From Lentibacillus persicus (GTDB lineage Bacteria; Bacillota; Bacilli; Bacillales; Amphibacillaceae), in contig NZ_FOMR01000009.1 in the NCBI RefSeq assembly GCF_900112705.1, positions 62,001-126,000 on the forward strand: a DNA stretch of 64,000 nucleotides, read 5' to 3'. Under the pieces are notes generated by a model that was given only the letters and a program-made list of their open reading frames with translations, was not told the DNA's origin and made no database searches. The translations under genes and the position numbers were made by a program. Below are positions 33,585 through 42,970 of this stretch, in pieces. Numbering within the stretch: position 1 is the stretch's first letter; each line of letters opens with the position of its first letter.

Positions 33585-34997
33585 CTAATATTTTCTGATT
33601 GTAAAATTATCCTGGAGCACCGGCCAATTTTGCGGGAATGGTGTACCCAGCGCCCAATAGCTGACACCTCTTAAGCCATATTCCTTCACGGTGTCGTATT
33701 TTGCCTGCATGCTGCGCGCATCTTCAAACCATACTTCATGTTCCTGACCGCTTTCATCGCTATAGCGGAAAAATGGCGACTGGTACGTTTCGTTATACTG
33801 GATGGACACACCATTCGCTGCTGCCAGCTGGACCGCTTCTTTCGGACTTACTGTACTGGCAAAGGTCCCTTCTACCCAAGGGATCTCCCAATCACGGCCG
33901 TACAGCGGCACACCCATAAGGATTTTATCACGCGGTATGACGGTTACCGCGTAATCGAGTACATCTCTTACCTTGTTTATCGGTGCAATCGCCCATGGCT
34001 CGCCGCCTGCCCAGCCCCATTCATATGTCATTAACACAACAAAATCAACAATCTCCCCATGTGCCGCATAGTCATGTGCTTCATACAACAAACCCACCTG
34101 GTCCGCCGTTTCTTTTGGTGCCAAAGCCGTGGAAACGAGGAAACCTTCCGGGCGGAGTCGTGCTACGACAAGCCGCAGGAATTGATTGTAGTTCTCGCGG
34201 TCCTCAGGATAAACATATTCAAAATCAAAATTCACCCCTGCATAGCCTTTTGCACGCATAATTTCAAGAAGGTCATTTATAAGCTGTTCCTGCGCTTCAG
34301 TGCTGCGGAGTACAGAAGCCGCTAAATCTGAGTTAAACTCATTTTGGGTAAAATTCGTCACGACCAATAAAGGGGCGATATTATTAGCTCTGGCTGCTTC
34401 AAGAACAGGCTGCTCCGGAAGTGTTGTGAGCGATCCATCTTCCGTTATGCTGTACATAAACGGCGACAGATATGTCAGATACTTCCCGAGGCGCATCACT
34501 TCAGGAACACCTTGTGCATCCACCCTTGTAATGTAGCCATTCACCTCGGTTAAAGGTTTTACCGGGGCGGGAATCCTTAACTGCTGTCCGGGAAAAATGA
34601 GCCCCGGCGGTTCGATATTATTGGCTGCTATAATCTGTTCCGGACTGACCCCGTACCACTGAGCAATCAGCCAAATATACTCACCAGCGCTGACGGTATG
34701 CGTGAAATAAGGATTTTGAAGTAATTGTCCGGCATAGATCAGTGACGGATCGGCAATATTATTGGCCGCTGCCAATTCCTGAACCGACACGCCAAACATT
34801 TGCGCTATTTGCCATAACGTATCACCTGGCTGGATAACATATTCACTACCAGGTTCAGGAATAACCAATGTCTGCCCGACCACGAGCAAGTCGGGGTTTT
34901 CCAGTTCATTCAACAAAACAATCTGACTAATCGCTGTCCCGTAATTTTGTGCTATTTGCCAAAGCGTCTCACCACTTTGCACGACATGTATCCGCAT
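33585..34997 (-). CDS. Spore-type glycoside hydrolase 18 with three LysM domains
   Basis: A 470-residue protein with no signal peptide. Three LysM repeats occupy about 1-47, 52-96 and 101-143, each with the SGETLWQIA or PGDTLWQIA opening. The remainder is a GH18 barrel with GYAGVNFDFEYV (catalytic Glu), FVVLMTYEWGW and YWALGTPF. This order matches YaaH/YdhD-type enzymes that bind cortex peptidoglycan and cleave N-acetylglucosaminyl bonds during spore germination. ATG 34997 has AGAGGAG upstream. Lack of a signal suits mother-cell deposition on the forespore. Confidence 0.92.
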   Translation of the reverse strand: MRIHVVQSGETLWQIAQNYGTAISQIVLLNELENPDLLVVGQTLVIPEPGSEYVIQPGDTLWQIAQMFGVSVQELAAANNIADPSLIYAGQLLQNPYFTHTVSAGEYIWLIAQWYGVSPEQIIAANNIEPPGLIFPGQQLRIPAPVKPLTEVNGYITRVDAQGVPEVMRLGKYLTYLSPFMYSITEDGSLTTLPEQPVLEAARANNIAPLLVVTNFTQNEFNSDLAASVLRSTEAQEQLINDLLEIMRAKGYAGVNFDFEYVYPEDRENYNQFLRLVVARLRPEGFLVSTALAPKETADQVGLLYEAHDYAAHGEIVDFVVLMTYEWGWAGGEPWAIAPINKVRDVLDYAVTVIPRDKILMGVPLYGRDWEIPWVEGTFASTVSPKEAVQLAAANGVSIQYNETYQSPFFRYSDESGQEHEVWFEDARSMQAKYDTVKEYGLRGVSYWALGTPFPQNWPVLQDNFTIRKY

Positions 34998-35102
34998 AGG
35001 CTCCTCTCCCCCTATATACAAACTCTACATACCATCCTATTCAATGGGTGGTTGTCTCAGTTAATTATTAGAGGAAAGAGGTCAAATTTTGCTGCTTTAA
35101 TC

Positions 35103-36347
35103 TTAGCGGGTTGTTACATCGCTAATTGCAAACCGGCTTTTTGGCAGTGTTGGCATGCGTACCATACTATAATTCAAATTTTGTTCCGGCACTTTATAGT
35201 TCATGTGATTTGCCAAGTATTCAAGGCTGACTTGCATTATTTCCACTGTGACCCATTCACCTGCACAGCGGTGACCCATATTGTAGTCACCGCCGCCCTG
35301 CGGTATAAAATCAAACGGGCTCCCGCTCCATTCCTTAAAGCGTTCGGGACTGAATTCATCAGGGTTCTTCCAAAGATCCGGGTGATGATTCGTTCCATAC
35401 ACATCAAGCAGAACGAGCGTACCTTTATTAAATTGGTGGCCGCCCCACGCGAATTTCTGACGGACTTTTGCACCTAAAAATGGCCCGAATGGGTAGTAGC
35501 GGCGTACTTCCTGAACAAACATCCGGCTGTATATGGCGTCACCCGACTGAAGCTTTTTTCGCGTTTCCGGAAAGTCATGCATCGCCAATGCCCCGAACAT
35601 AACATATCTTCCAATAGCTGTAATCGGGCGCAAAATGTTCAGTAATTCCACTGCGGCCGTATGCAAACTCAGAAGCTTTCCGTTTAAATCACGATGCCAC
35701 GCCATTGCGTAGAATGCTGTATTTTCAGATGGCTGGCGCTTTCCATCGCGGGCTTGCTGAATAAGATTCTTTGCCCACTTTTCGGATCGATTACGCGCTG
35801 TTCTACCCTTCCAATGACGCGGACCAATGGCTCCAAACGCATCAATCATGGCTGCAAGATCGCGGGTGCGCTGCTCCAGTTCACGCGAAAACAAAGGCAC
35901 ACCGGCCCATTCACAGGCAACGCGAAGCATGACTTTTTCAGTTTCATGAAAAAGTGACATCGTATGTCTTTTCTGCCAGTTATTATGTGCCACTTGCCAT
36001 TGCTTGCGCGTGATTTCTCTCAGATCCTTCAGACGCTCCGGTGTCATAAGCGACATAAACAACTGTTTGCGGTGTTTATGCGCCGCATCATCAAGTCCCT
36101 GAACACCCTTCTTGCCAAACAGTGTTTCCTTAACACGATTGGGGGCGACACCTTTTCGCTTAAACTTTTCCTCATCATAAAAAATTTCAGACGCTTCTTC
36201 ACCGCCGATGCATATAACTTTTTTTCCAAGCAATCGCGTCTGGAAAATATCCGACTGGAACTTACGGCGCCTTTCCGGTATATAGCGAAAACCTTCTTTT
36301 AATAATTGATAAGTGTTATCCAAACCTTTTTCGTGCGGAATAGCCAT
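35103..36347 (-). CDS. CYP152 fatty-acid peroxygenase (cytochrome P450)
   Basis: A 414-residue soluble P450. The heme Cys is at 361 in GGGDYNMGHRCAGEW. Residues 240-241 are an Arg-Pro pair in LRPITAIGRY, the site where CYP152 enzymes anchor the fatty-acid carboxylate so that H2O2 replaces O2 and a reductase; ordinary P450s have an acid-Thr pair there. It therefore probably hydroxylates fatty acids at the alpha or beta carbon. ATG 36347 follows GGGAG; an earlier ATG at 36377 is less likely. No redox partner nearby, as expected. Confidence 0.92.
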   Translation of the reverse strand: MAIPHEKGLDNTYQLLKEGFRYIPERRRKFQSDIFQTRLLGKKVICIGGEEASEIFYDEEKFKRKGVAPNRVKETLFGKKGVQGLDDAAHKHRKQLFMSLMTPERLKDLREITRKQWQVAHNNWQKRHTMSLFHETEKVMLRVACEWAGVPLFSRELEQRTRDLAAMIDAFGAIGPRHWKGRTARNRSEKWAKNLIQQARDGKRQPSENTAFYAMAWHRDLNGKLLSLHTAAVELLNILRPITAIGRYVMFGALAMHDFPETRKKLQSGDAIYSRMFVQEVRRYYPFGPFLGAKVRQKFAWGGHQFNKGTLVLLDVYGTNHHPDLWKNPDEFSPERFKEWSGSPFDFIPQGGGDYNMGHRCAGEWVTVEIMQVSLEYLANHMNYKVPEQNLNYSMVRMPTLPKSRFAISDVTTR

Positions 36348-36548
36348 CGATCGTTTCTCCCTTCCTGATTTCATCAACTAATTCTTTGTTTTCCCTCTAC
36401 GTTAGCGAATTATGCTCTTTTAAAGCTATTGCCGGCTCATAAAGGACCCAAACATAGCGGACAAATGCAAAACCTGTTACGATTTAAAGAAAGATGTTTC
36501 GACTGCGACCTTGCAGATTACAGAAATGGAAGGATAGAAGGTGAAAAA

Positions 36549-36842
36549 ATGGACCGCACAATTATTATAAATGATATGACATTTAAAGCTTCTAATGTCG
36601 TAATAAATTCCATTGCCAAAAATGATCGTGAATTAATCAGGATAAGTTTCGATTTCAAAGTCACGCATGAAACATATCATGATGTAACGGTGCTTCTTTA
36701 TGAAAACGACTTTACGGTAAAAGTCCCTGAAGAGAACCTCACGTTCCATGCCGTTATCAGCAACTACGCCACATCGATTACAAATTTATATGAAGAAGGC
36801 GCAGTTGGTGATTTCAAACTTGAACTTACTGAAAAGGAATAA
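36549..36842 (+). CDS. DUF3219 (YkvR-like) family protein
   Basis: A 97-residue protein with TIIINDMTFKASNVV, RISFDFKVTHETYHDVTVLLYE and LTFHAVISNYATSITNLYE, an all-beta/alpha pattern that I match to the YkvR/DUF3219 family of Bacilli. Function unknown. ATG 36549 follows AGAAGGTGAAAAA; the frame is open further upstream but without a ribosome site. It converges on the threonine operon and shares its terminator. Confidence 0.75.
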   Translation: MDRTIIINDMTFKASNVVINSIAKNDRELIRISFDFKVTHETYHDVTVLLYENDFTVKVPEENLTFHAVISNYATSITNLYEEGAVGDFKLELTEKE

Positions 36843-36862
36843 GCGCTTCAAACCTATATAAA

Positions 36863-36895
36863 AACCACACAGCTGAAACGAATGCTGTGTGGTTA
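36863..36895. terminator. Bidirectional terminator, thrB and DUF3219 genes
   Basis: AACCACACAGC pairs with GCTGTGTGGTT around a 10-base loop. On the minus strand it is followed by TTTTTATA. The thrB stop lies in the stem. Edges are good to about one base. Confidence 0.85.
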
Positions 36896-37789
36896 CGTCA
36901 TATGTGTTATCGATGACCCTGTATGATTTGCCAGGAGCAACACAACCTGATAATCAGGAAGAAAACGTTGAAAGTGGGTGGCGATCGTTTGTCCTTTTTC
37001 TTTGGGAATGAACGACATCATCGTCGGCCCCGCACCACTGATGACGGTTCCATATGCACCCTGCTGTTTAGCCTCATCCCGGATGCTCTCATAGTTTGGA
37101 ATCAGTGAAGCTCTATAGGGTTCATGGAACAGGTCATGCTCCATCATTCTGCCTGCCAGCAAATAATCGCCGGCCGCAAGTGATGCAATCAGCACGTTGC
37201 TGATTGCGCTGGCTGAGGCGGCAAGTTCCCGTGTATAAGTTGCCGGTAAAGCGTTTCGGGCTTCTTCCGTCTTCAAATCACTCCCCGGAATATAGAGGAC
37301 CATCTCCAGGTCAGGATCGGGCAATGATATCCAGTCAACATGCCCGTCCACCACAGTTGAAATGATAAAGCCGCCCATTAACGCGGGGGCAATATTATCC
37401 GGATGTCCTTCTATTTCAGTCCCTATTTCCAGCTTCTGCTCTTGAGTCAGGTTCAGAACACATACCTGATCGGCCAGCTCAATTCCTGCAACAATCGCCG
37501 AAGCACTGCTTCCCAGACCGCGAGCCAGCGGAATCTCACTTTCAATTCTCAGTCTGCATGCCGGAAGTTCCTGATTCCAGCGAGCCGCCACGCTGCGGGC
37601 CATTTGGAGAATGTAATGATCTTCATCATCTGTTTGGTTCGGAAGATGCGGTGAATTCTGAAAGACTTGCCATTTATCTGAAGGGTATACCGCCACTGTT
37701 AAGTATAAATCGAGCGCAAGTCCCATCGAATCAAAGCCCGGCCCGATATTTGCCGAGCTTGCCGGGACACGTATTTCAAACGGTGTCAT
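36893..37789 (-). CDS. thrB: Homoserine kinase
   Basis: A 298-residue GHMP kinase that phosphorylates homoserine. The opening [19 protein letters not shown] and the ATP loop [14 protein letters not shown] near 91-104 are diagnostic, and the C-terminal [12 protein letters not shown] is the third GHMP motif. It overlaps thrC by four bases. Last gene of hom-thrC-thrB, the standard Bacillus order. Confidence 0.95.
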   Translation of the reverse strand: MTPFEIRVPASSANIGPGFDSMGLALDLYLTVAVYPSDKWQVFQNSPHLPNQTDDEDHYILQMARSVAARWNQELPACRLRIESEIPLARGLGSSASAIVAGIELADQVCVLNLTQEQKLEIGTEIEGHPDNIAPALMGGFIISTVVDGHVDWISLPDPDLEMVLYIPGSDLKTEEARNALPATYTRELAASASAISNVLIASLAAGDYLLAGRMMEHDLFHEPYRASLIPNYESIRDEAKQQGAYGTVISGAGPTMMSFIPKEKGQTIATHFQRFLPDYQVVLLLANHTGSSITHMT

Positions 37790-38847
37790 ACCTTCACCAG
37801 CTTCCCGATGTAGTCAGTCACGGCTGCTTCATCATTCGGCAAGACCACTGGATCTTCATCGATCTGATCGATTGCTGTCTGAGGGTCCTTCAATCCATTC
37901 CCCGTCAAAACCGTTACAACCTTTGATCCTTCAGGTATCTTCCCATTCTCGCACTTCTGAATAAGACCTGCTAAAGAAGCACATGATCCCGGCTCGGCAA
38001 AAACACCTTCCTTTCTTGCCAAAAGCTTCTGGGCGTCAGCTATTTCGGAATCGGTAACTGATCCGATAAAGCCTTTCGATTCATCACGCGCCTTTACCGC
38101 CAGCTCCCAGCTTGCCGGATTGCCGATCCGAATTGCTGTTGCAATAGTTTCCGGGTCTGATACCACTTCATTCCGGACGATAGCTGCTGCTCCTTCCGCT
38201 TCGAAACCGAACATCTTTGGCAGACCTGTTGTACGTTTCTCATGATACTCCTTAAAGCCTTTCCAGTAAGCACTGATGTTACCGGCATTGCCAACAGGGA
38301 TTGTCAGATAATCAGGCGCTGAGCCAAGCACATCACACACTTCAAATGCTGCTGTTTTTTGGCCTTCAAGACGATACGGGTTCACTGAATTAACGAGTGT
38401 CACCGGCGCCGTTTCACTGATTTTCCGTACGATTTTCAATGCGTCATCAAAATTGCCGTCGATTTCCACAATATCGGCACCATACATCACGGCTTGTGCA
38501 AGCTTTCCAAGCGCAATTTTACCTTTAGGGATGACAATAATCACCCGAATGCCTGCCCTGGCAGCATAAGCCGCTGCTGAAGCAGAGGTATTTCCCGTAG
38601 AAGCGCAAATTACTGCATTACTGCCTTCCTCAACAGCCTTGGCAACTGCTAAAGCCATTCCTCTGTCTTTAAACGAGCCGGTCGGATTAATGCCTTCCAC
38701 CTTTCCATACAATTCAATTCCGAGCTGTTCAGACACCGTTGAAAAAGGAATGAGCGGTGTGTTGCCCTCATGCAGCGAAATCTCGGGTGTTTTGTCTGTA
38801 ACCGGCAAATAGTCCCGGTAATGGTCAATCAAACCTCTCCACGTCAT
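37786..38847 (-). CDS. thrC: Threonine synthase
   Basis: A 353-residue PLP enzyme converting phosphohomoserine to threonine. [12 protein letters not shown], the PLP-Lys segment [12 protein letters not shown] near 55-66, [20 protein letters not shown] and the phosphate loop PVGNAGNIS are all present. GAAGGAGATG precedes ATG 38847, inside the end of hom. It overlaps both neighbours by four bases, so the three enzymes are made together. Confidence 0.95.
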   Translation of the reverse strand: MTWRGLIDHYRDYLPVTDKTPEISLHEGNTPLIPFSTVSEQLGIELYGKVEGINPTGSFKDRGMALAVAKAVEEGSNAVICASTGNTSASAAAYAARAGIRVIIVIPKGKIALGKLAQAVMYGADIVEIDGNFDDALKIVRKISETAPVTLVNSVNPYRLEGQKTAAFEVCDVLGSAPDYLTIPVGNAGNISAYWKGFKEYHEKRTTGLPKMFGFEAEGAAAIVRNEVVSDPETIATAIRIGNPASWELAVKARDESKGFIGSVTDSEIADAQKLLARKEGVFAEPGSCASLAGLIQKCENGKIPEGSKVVTVLTGNGLKDPQTAIDQIDEDPVVLPNDEAAVTDYIGKLVKV

Positions 38848-40151
38848 GCGTCAGCATCTCCTTCTACTTTATAAAAGCTATTTATTTCGACGACTTCATC
38901 CAGCTTTTCGAGCTCTTCCAATGCTTCATTCATGTTTTGAAGTGATGCCGTGTGTGTGATAACAACGATTTCCGCTGTGTCAGGATTTTTTGACGGGTTC
39001 TGCAGAATCTGTTTAAAGCTGATATCCAACTTATTGAACAATGACGAAATCCTTGAGAAGACACCTGCTTCATCTTTTGCATGAAACCGGACATAATATT
39101 GGCTGAAACGCTGACTTTCAGATTTTAATTCTTTTTTAAAGCGCGGCTCAACAAACTGACTGCCTGTAACACCTCGGTGCATGTTTTTAATGACTGTCAC
39201 AACGTCAGAAATGACGGCTGCAGCAGTTGGCATACTGCCTGCCCCGGCGCCATAAAACATGGCTTCACCGACTGCCTCACCGTAAACATAGACAGCGTTG
39301 TATTCATTTTTGACATCAGCCAGCGGGTGCTCTTTGGAAATCAGAGCCGGCTGGACATTCACTTCAACTTCTTTGCCGTCAAATTTTGCAAATCCGATCA
39401 GCTTCATCGTCAACCCCAGCTGATCACCGTATTGCAAATCAGTCAGTTCTATATCCTTAATGCCCGTTACTTCTACATCGTCCAAGTCAATATAAGTGGA
39501 AAAAGCGAGCCTTCCGAGAATGGCCATCTTCCTGGCCGCGTCAAGCCCCTCAACATCAGCTGCAGGGTCAGCCTCGGCAAACCCAAGCTGCTGCGCCTGT
39601 TTCAGAGCATCTTCATAGCTGACGCCTTCATTACTCATTTTTGTCATTATGTAGTTCGTCGTGCCATTTACAATTCCCATCACCTGTTCAATATGGTCGG
39701 AAGCAAACCCATCTGTTATACCGCGCAATATAGGAATTCCGCCGGCAACACTCGCTTCATAATAGAAGTCACATTTATTTTTCGTTGCCGATTCATGCAG
39801 TTCAGCGCCATGCAGTGCGACTAAATCCTTATTGGCTGTCACCACGTGCTTTTTCGCTTCAAAGGCTTTTAAAATCGCTTCACGTGCTTCTTCAATGCCG
39901 CCCATGACTTCAATCACAACATCAATCTCAGGATCATTTAAAACGTCTTCAGAATTCGTTGTAAGCTCCGTACCATTGACACCCGCATCAACTTCACGTG
40001 CTTTTTCCGGATTACGGACAAGCGCACTTTTCACATGCACATTGCATCCCAGCTGATGCGCCAGTTTAGCCTGATGTTTCTCAATAAGGCTTATAACACC
40101 TGAGCCGACAACTCCTACTCCAAGTAAACCGACAGATACACTATCTTTCAT
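38844..40151 (-). CDS. hom: Homoserine dehydrogenase
   Basis: A 435-residue enzyme reducing aspartate semialdehyde to homoserine. The Rossmann motif is [12 protein letters not shown] at 8-19. The catalytic region has [23 protein letters not shown] and [19 protein letters not shown]. An ACT domain (about 350-425, [18 protein letters not shown]) gives feedback control by threonine. ATG 40151 has AGAAGGGGTGATC before it. No T-box or attenuator was seen in the 190-bp upstream region. Confidence 0.95.
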   Translation of the reverse strand: MKDSVSVGLLGVGVVGSGVISLIEKHQAKLAHQLGCNVHVKSALVRNPEKAREVDAGVNGTELTTNSEDVLNDPEIDVVIEVMGGIEEAREAILKAFEAKKHVVTANKDLVALHGAELHESATKNKCDFYYEASVAGGIPILRGITDGFASDHIEQVMGIVNGTTNYIMTKMSNEGVSYEDALKQAQQLGFAEADPAADVEGLDAARKMAILGRLAFSTYIDLDDVEVTGIKDIELTDLQYGDQLGLTMKLIGFAKFDGKEVEVNVQPALISKEHPLADVKNEYNAVYVYGEAVGEAMFYGAGAGSMPTAAAVISDVVTVIKNMHRGVTGSQFVEPRFKKELKSESQRFSQYYVRFHAKDEAGVFSRISSLFNKLDISFKQILQNPSKNPDTAEIVVITHTASLQNMNEALEELEKLDEVVEINSFYKVEGDADA

Positions 40152-40265
40152 ATGATCACCCCTTCTATTTAATTATATTTTATACATTTAAACATGAATA
40201 TGAAAGTATGGCAATAGCGAATTTTTGAACGATTGACATTTACTGCAGGTGACAAATCTGTTCAG

Positions 40266-40313
40266 TTGACACGCGGATGGATGCATATTACAATTAATTT
40301 GAATTCAAATTAA
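40266..40313 (+). promoter_or_regulatory. SigA promoter and MarR operator
   Basis: TTGACA (40266-40271) and TACAAT (40289-40294) are 17 bp apart. A perfect 20-bp palindrome, TTAATTTGAATTCAAATTAA, at 40294-40313 starts at the last base of the -10 and covers the transcription start. Its GAATTC centre recalls the MhqR box of B. subtilis. Confidence 0.8.
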
Positions 40314-40341
40314 ACAAATTCAAAGTAAAGGCGCGATTTTT

Positions 40342-40761
40342 ATGGAAGGAAATTTATCATTAAGAGCATTTGTCGTCTTGATGAAGGCATCCAAAACAGT
40401 CACAGATCACGTCAAGCAAGATATTAATCGCTATGATATGAAAACATCCGACTTCGCTGTACTTGAGGCGTTATATCATAAAGGCAGACTGACTGTAAAG
40501 CAAATTTCCGAAGCCGTTTTGATTAATAGCGGTTCAATGACATATGTGATTGATAAGCTCGAGTCGAAAAATTTAATCGAACGGCACCCCTGCTCTGATG
40601 ACCGGCGGGTTGTCTACATTCATATTACTGAAGAAGGCAAACAGCTGATGGACAATATTTTCCCGCATCATCAGAAAGCAATTGAAGAAATCTTTCAGGA
40701 TGTAACGGATGATGAAAAACGAACACTCATCGATGTTCTTAAACGGGTCGGACAAGCGTAA
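40342..40761 (+). CDS. MarR family repressor, MhqR-like
   Basis: A 139-residue winged-helix regulator: LTVKQISEAVLINSGSMTYVIDKLE as recognition region (quoted in part: AVLINSGSMTYVIDKLE) and the wing SDDRRVVYIHITEEGK. Beside a hydrolase on one side and a CatE-like dioxygenase on the other, it corresponds to MhqR of B. subtilis, which represses quinone and catechol detoxification genes. It has few Cys, and B. subtilis MhqR also does not sense through a simple thiol switch. It lies directly behind a palindrome that overlaps its promoter, so autorepression is likely. Confidence 0.85.
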   Translation: MEGNLSLRAFVVLMKASKTVTDHVKQDINRYDMKTSDFAVLEALYHKGRLTVKQISEAVLINSGSMTYVIDKLESKNLIERHPCSDDRRVVYIHITEEGKQLMDNIFPHHQKAIEEIFQDVTDDEKRTLIDVLKRVGQA

Positions 40762-40789
40762 TTTTGGCAAACAGAAAAGGAGACTAATC

Positions 40790-41392
40790 ATGAAACATAT
40801 TTTTCAAAAAGGTAATGACCAGACTAAACCAACACTGCTGCTGCTCCACGGCACAGGAGGCACGGAACAGGATTTATTGCCGCTCGCACGCGAAATTGAT
40901 CCCGATGCCAACGTGCTGAGCGTGCGCGGAAACGTATCAGAAAACGGTATGCCACGCTTCTTTAAACGATTGGCGGAAGGGGTCTTCGACGAAGAGGATT
41001 TGATTGCCCGTACTGAAGAGCTTTATGAATTTCTTGATGAAGCAGCCGAGGAACACAGTTTTGACCGAGATAATATTGTAGCGGTCGGTTATTCGAACGG
41101 TGCCAATATTGCCGCCAGCCTGCTGTTCCATTACGACAATGCTCTGAAATCAGCCATCTTGCATCATCCCATGGTACCGAGACGCGGTGTAGAACTCCCG
41201 GATCTTTCCGGCAAGAAAGTCTTTATCGGCGCCGGAACCAATGATCCGATATGTTCAGCTGAAGAATCAGAAGATCTTAAATCACTGCTCGAAAATGCAG
41301 GTGCACGCGTCGAACTCCATTGGGAAAACATGGGCCATCAATTATCCATGGGCGAAGTGAAAGCAGCTGCCGAGTGGTATAAAAACCTGTAA
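40790..41392 (+). CDS. Alpha/beta hydrolase (MhqD/carboxylesterase-like)
   Basis: A 200-residue hydrolase. The oxyanion-hole region is LLLHGTGGTEQDLLPLA, the nucleophile is GYSNGAN near 103-109, the Asp is in GTNDPIC, and the His is in ENMGHQLS. This size and pattern match MhqD/YodD-type phospholipase/carboxylesterase proteins. ATG 40790 follows AAAAGGAG. It is in an operon with the MarR gene 28 bases upstream, as in the B. subtilis mhq regulon, and probably handles quinone-derived esters or conjugates. Confidence 0.88.
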   Translation: MKHIFQKGNDQTKPTLLLLHGTGGTEQDLLPLAREIDPDANVLSVRGNVSENGMPRFFKRLAEGVFDEEDLIARTEELYEFLDEAAEEHSFDRDNIVAVGYSNGANIAASLLFHYDNALKSAILHHPMVPRRGVELPDLSGKKVFIGAGTNDPICSAEESEDLKSLLENAGARVELHWENMGHQLSMGEVKAAAEWYKNL

Positions 41393-41402
41393 ATGCCAAC
41401 CA

Positions 41403-41435
41403 AAAAATCGTTCGGACTAGATCCGAACGATTTTT
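41403..41435. terminator. Bidirectional terminator
   Basis: AAAAATCGTTCGGA pairs perfectly with TCCGAACGATTTTT around a CTAGA loop between the hydrolase and the convergent dioxygenase gene. Confidence 0.92.
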
Positions 41436-41439
41436 ATAA

Positions 41440-42294
41440 TCAGTCAGCGAGCTGCATATGAATTTTATTGCCGGAAGGGTCTTTAACGATATAATCATTT
41501 GTTTCCTTTTGAACCGTTACACCCTGATTCTCAAGGTTTTTGACTTTTTCTTCCCTTGTTTGCTCATCAGGAAACACAAGTGAATACCAATTAAGACCAG
41601 CACTGTTCTCAGATGGTGCCGGCACATTTTCACCGTTCCAAATATTTAAGCCTATGTGATGGTGGTAATCAGCCGTCGACGTAAAAAGTGCACCAGGATA
41701 ATTGGTTACAACCTCGAAGCCAAGCCCATCTATATAGAAGGTCTTTGTATTTTGCAGGTTCGCCACATGAAGGTGAATATGGCCCATCACCGTACCGGCC
41801 GGAAGACCGTTCCATTCTTTATCACTTTCAGCAACCAAACTGTCAGCATCCAGCGGTTCAGTCGACATGGCCACTTGACCGTCTGACCATTCCCATTCAT
41901 TTGACGGACGGTCACGGTAAACTTCAATTCCGTTGCCATCAGGGTCGTTTAAATATAAGGCTTCACTGACTAAATGATCCGACGCGCCGAGGCGTGCCCC
42001 TGCTCGTGCAGCATGTTTAATAAAGCTTGAGAGGTCGGCTCTTGACGGAAGCAGGATTGCGAAGTGAAACAGCCCTGTCGTCCGTCCTTCCTTTGGCATG
42101 GCATCTGCCGGCTGCACCAGCGTCAGCAACGGTGTTCTGCCGTCTGCAGTCAATACGGCTTTTTGATCTGATTGCTCCAAAACTTCAAACCCGATAACTT
42201 CCTGATAAAATGACAATGCTTTATCCAAATTTGTAACGTTTATATTAACCTCACCTACATATGTGGCGGGTTTTTCGAAAAATTGTTTTTCCAT
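41440..42294 (-). CDS. catE: Catechol-2,3-dioxygenase CatE-like (glyoxalase/VOC family)
   Basis: A 284-residue protein made of two VOC modules (about 12-130 and 165-280). Likely Fe ligands are His in GLFHFAIL, HIHLHVANL and Glu in IHMQ/ GIEVYRD contexts. Length and the paired modules match B. subtilis CatE (YfiE), a catechol ring-cleaving enzyme; MhqE and MhqO are alternatives of the same family. It lies beside an MhqR-like regulator and hydrolase, supporting a role in removing catechols or quinones. A promoter with a dyad lies at 42328. Confidence 0.86.
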   Translation of the reverse strand: MEKQFFEKPATYVGEVNINVTNLDKALSFYQEVIGFEVLEQSDQKAVLTADGRTPLLTLVQPADAMPKEGRTTGLFHFAILLPSRADLSSFIKHAARAGARLGASDHLVSEALYLNDPDGNGIEVYRDRPSNEWEWSDGQVAMSTEPLDADSLVAESDKEWNGLPAGTVMGHIHLHVANLQNTKTFYIDGLGFEVVTNYPGALFTSTADYHHHIGLNIWNGENVPAPSENSAGLNWYSLVFPDEQTREEKVKNLENQGVTVQKETNDYIVKDPSGNKIHMQLAD

Positions 42295-42327
42295 CCAGGT
42301 CAGTCCTTCCTATCAGCCTATTAAATT

Positions 42328-42356
42328 ATTATATTACACTAACTTACTTTATGTAA
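42328..42356 (-). promoter_or_regulatory. Promoter of the CatE-like gene with dyad
   Basis: On the minus strand TTACAT (42351-42356) and TATAAT (42328-42333) are 17 bp apart. TTACA and TGTAA at the two edges of the spacer form an interrupted dyad that could be an operator. Confidence 0.65.
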
Positions 42357-42426
42357 CCTATTATACATGCTTTACATTGCTCTGGCAAGATTGTATTTTA
42401 AACTGAAGCAATATTTTAGTATAACC

Positions 42427-42467
42427 GGCGATTCATCTCCCCATTTCGAATGGGGAGATGAATCGCC
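42427..42467 (+). repeat. Left-end hairpin of the insertion sequence
   Basis: A perfect 19-bp stem (GGCGATTCATCTCCCCATT and its complement) with a TCG loop. The GATTCATCTCCCC motif is typical of the ends of IS1341/IS605-type elements. It probably serves as a single-strand recognition hairpin for TnpA. It is also placed between the catE promoter and tnpA, so a terminator role is possible. Confidence 0.65.
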
Positions 42468-42554
42468 GCCATCTTTGCATAATCTAAAACCATATGTTAC
42501 TCAATAATAACTCTTATAATAGAAGTTAATGCTTATAAATGCTAAACTATATGT

Positions 42555-42968
42555 ATGAAGAAAAATAATCTTATCCACGCAAGAACATGTGTCTATCATA
42601 TGAATTATCACCTTGTTTGGTCAGTGAAATATCGTCGCAAAGTTCTAAACGAGACTATCGAAAAAAGACTAAAAGAAATTTTCCGGGATATAGCGGAAGA
42701 AAAAGGTTTTATCGTCCATATGATCGAAGTGGGTAAACTTGATCATATTCATGCTTTTGTGTCCGCTCACCCAAAAGTGGCTCCTTCCTATATGGTGAAA
42801 ATGCTAAAAGGGATTTCTGCCCGCAAACTACTTTTGGAATTTCCTCATATAAAGCAGTATCTGTGGAAAGGACGGCTTTGGAACAGTAGCTTTTATATTG
42901 AAACGGTTGGCTCTATTTCGGAAGATGCTATCCAAAAATATATTGCGAATCAATCCAAAAGAGGGTAG
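42555..42968 (+). CDS. tnpA: IS200/IS605 Y1 transposase
   Basis: A 137-residue HUH transposase. The metal-binding pair is in LDHIHAFVSAH and the catalytic Tyr is in the C-terminal helix at QKYIANQ. The opening CVYHMNYHLVWSVKYRRKVL is typical of the family. All key residues are present and length is normal, so it may be active. ATG 42555 has no strong ribosome site, usual for IS elements kept at low expression. It ends two bases before tnpB. Confidence 0.93.
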   Translation: MKKNNLIHARTCVYHMNYHLVWSVKYRRKVLNETIEKRLKEIFRDIAEEKGFIVHMIEVGKLDHIHAFVSAHPKVAPSYMVKMLKGISARKLLLEFPHIKQYLWKGRLWNSSFYIETVGSISEDAIQKYIANQSKRG

Positions 42969-42970
42969 AG

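Noticed and set aside
34947-35102. Gene between the spore hydrolase and the P450
   Set aside because: The open frame on the plus strand runs into the P450 gene in antisense and has no start signal; the gap is simply a short intergenic region.
40152-40260. T-box or threonine attenuator before hom
   Set aside because: No specifier loop, no TGGNACCGCG-type T-box and no terminator was found in the short upstream region.
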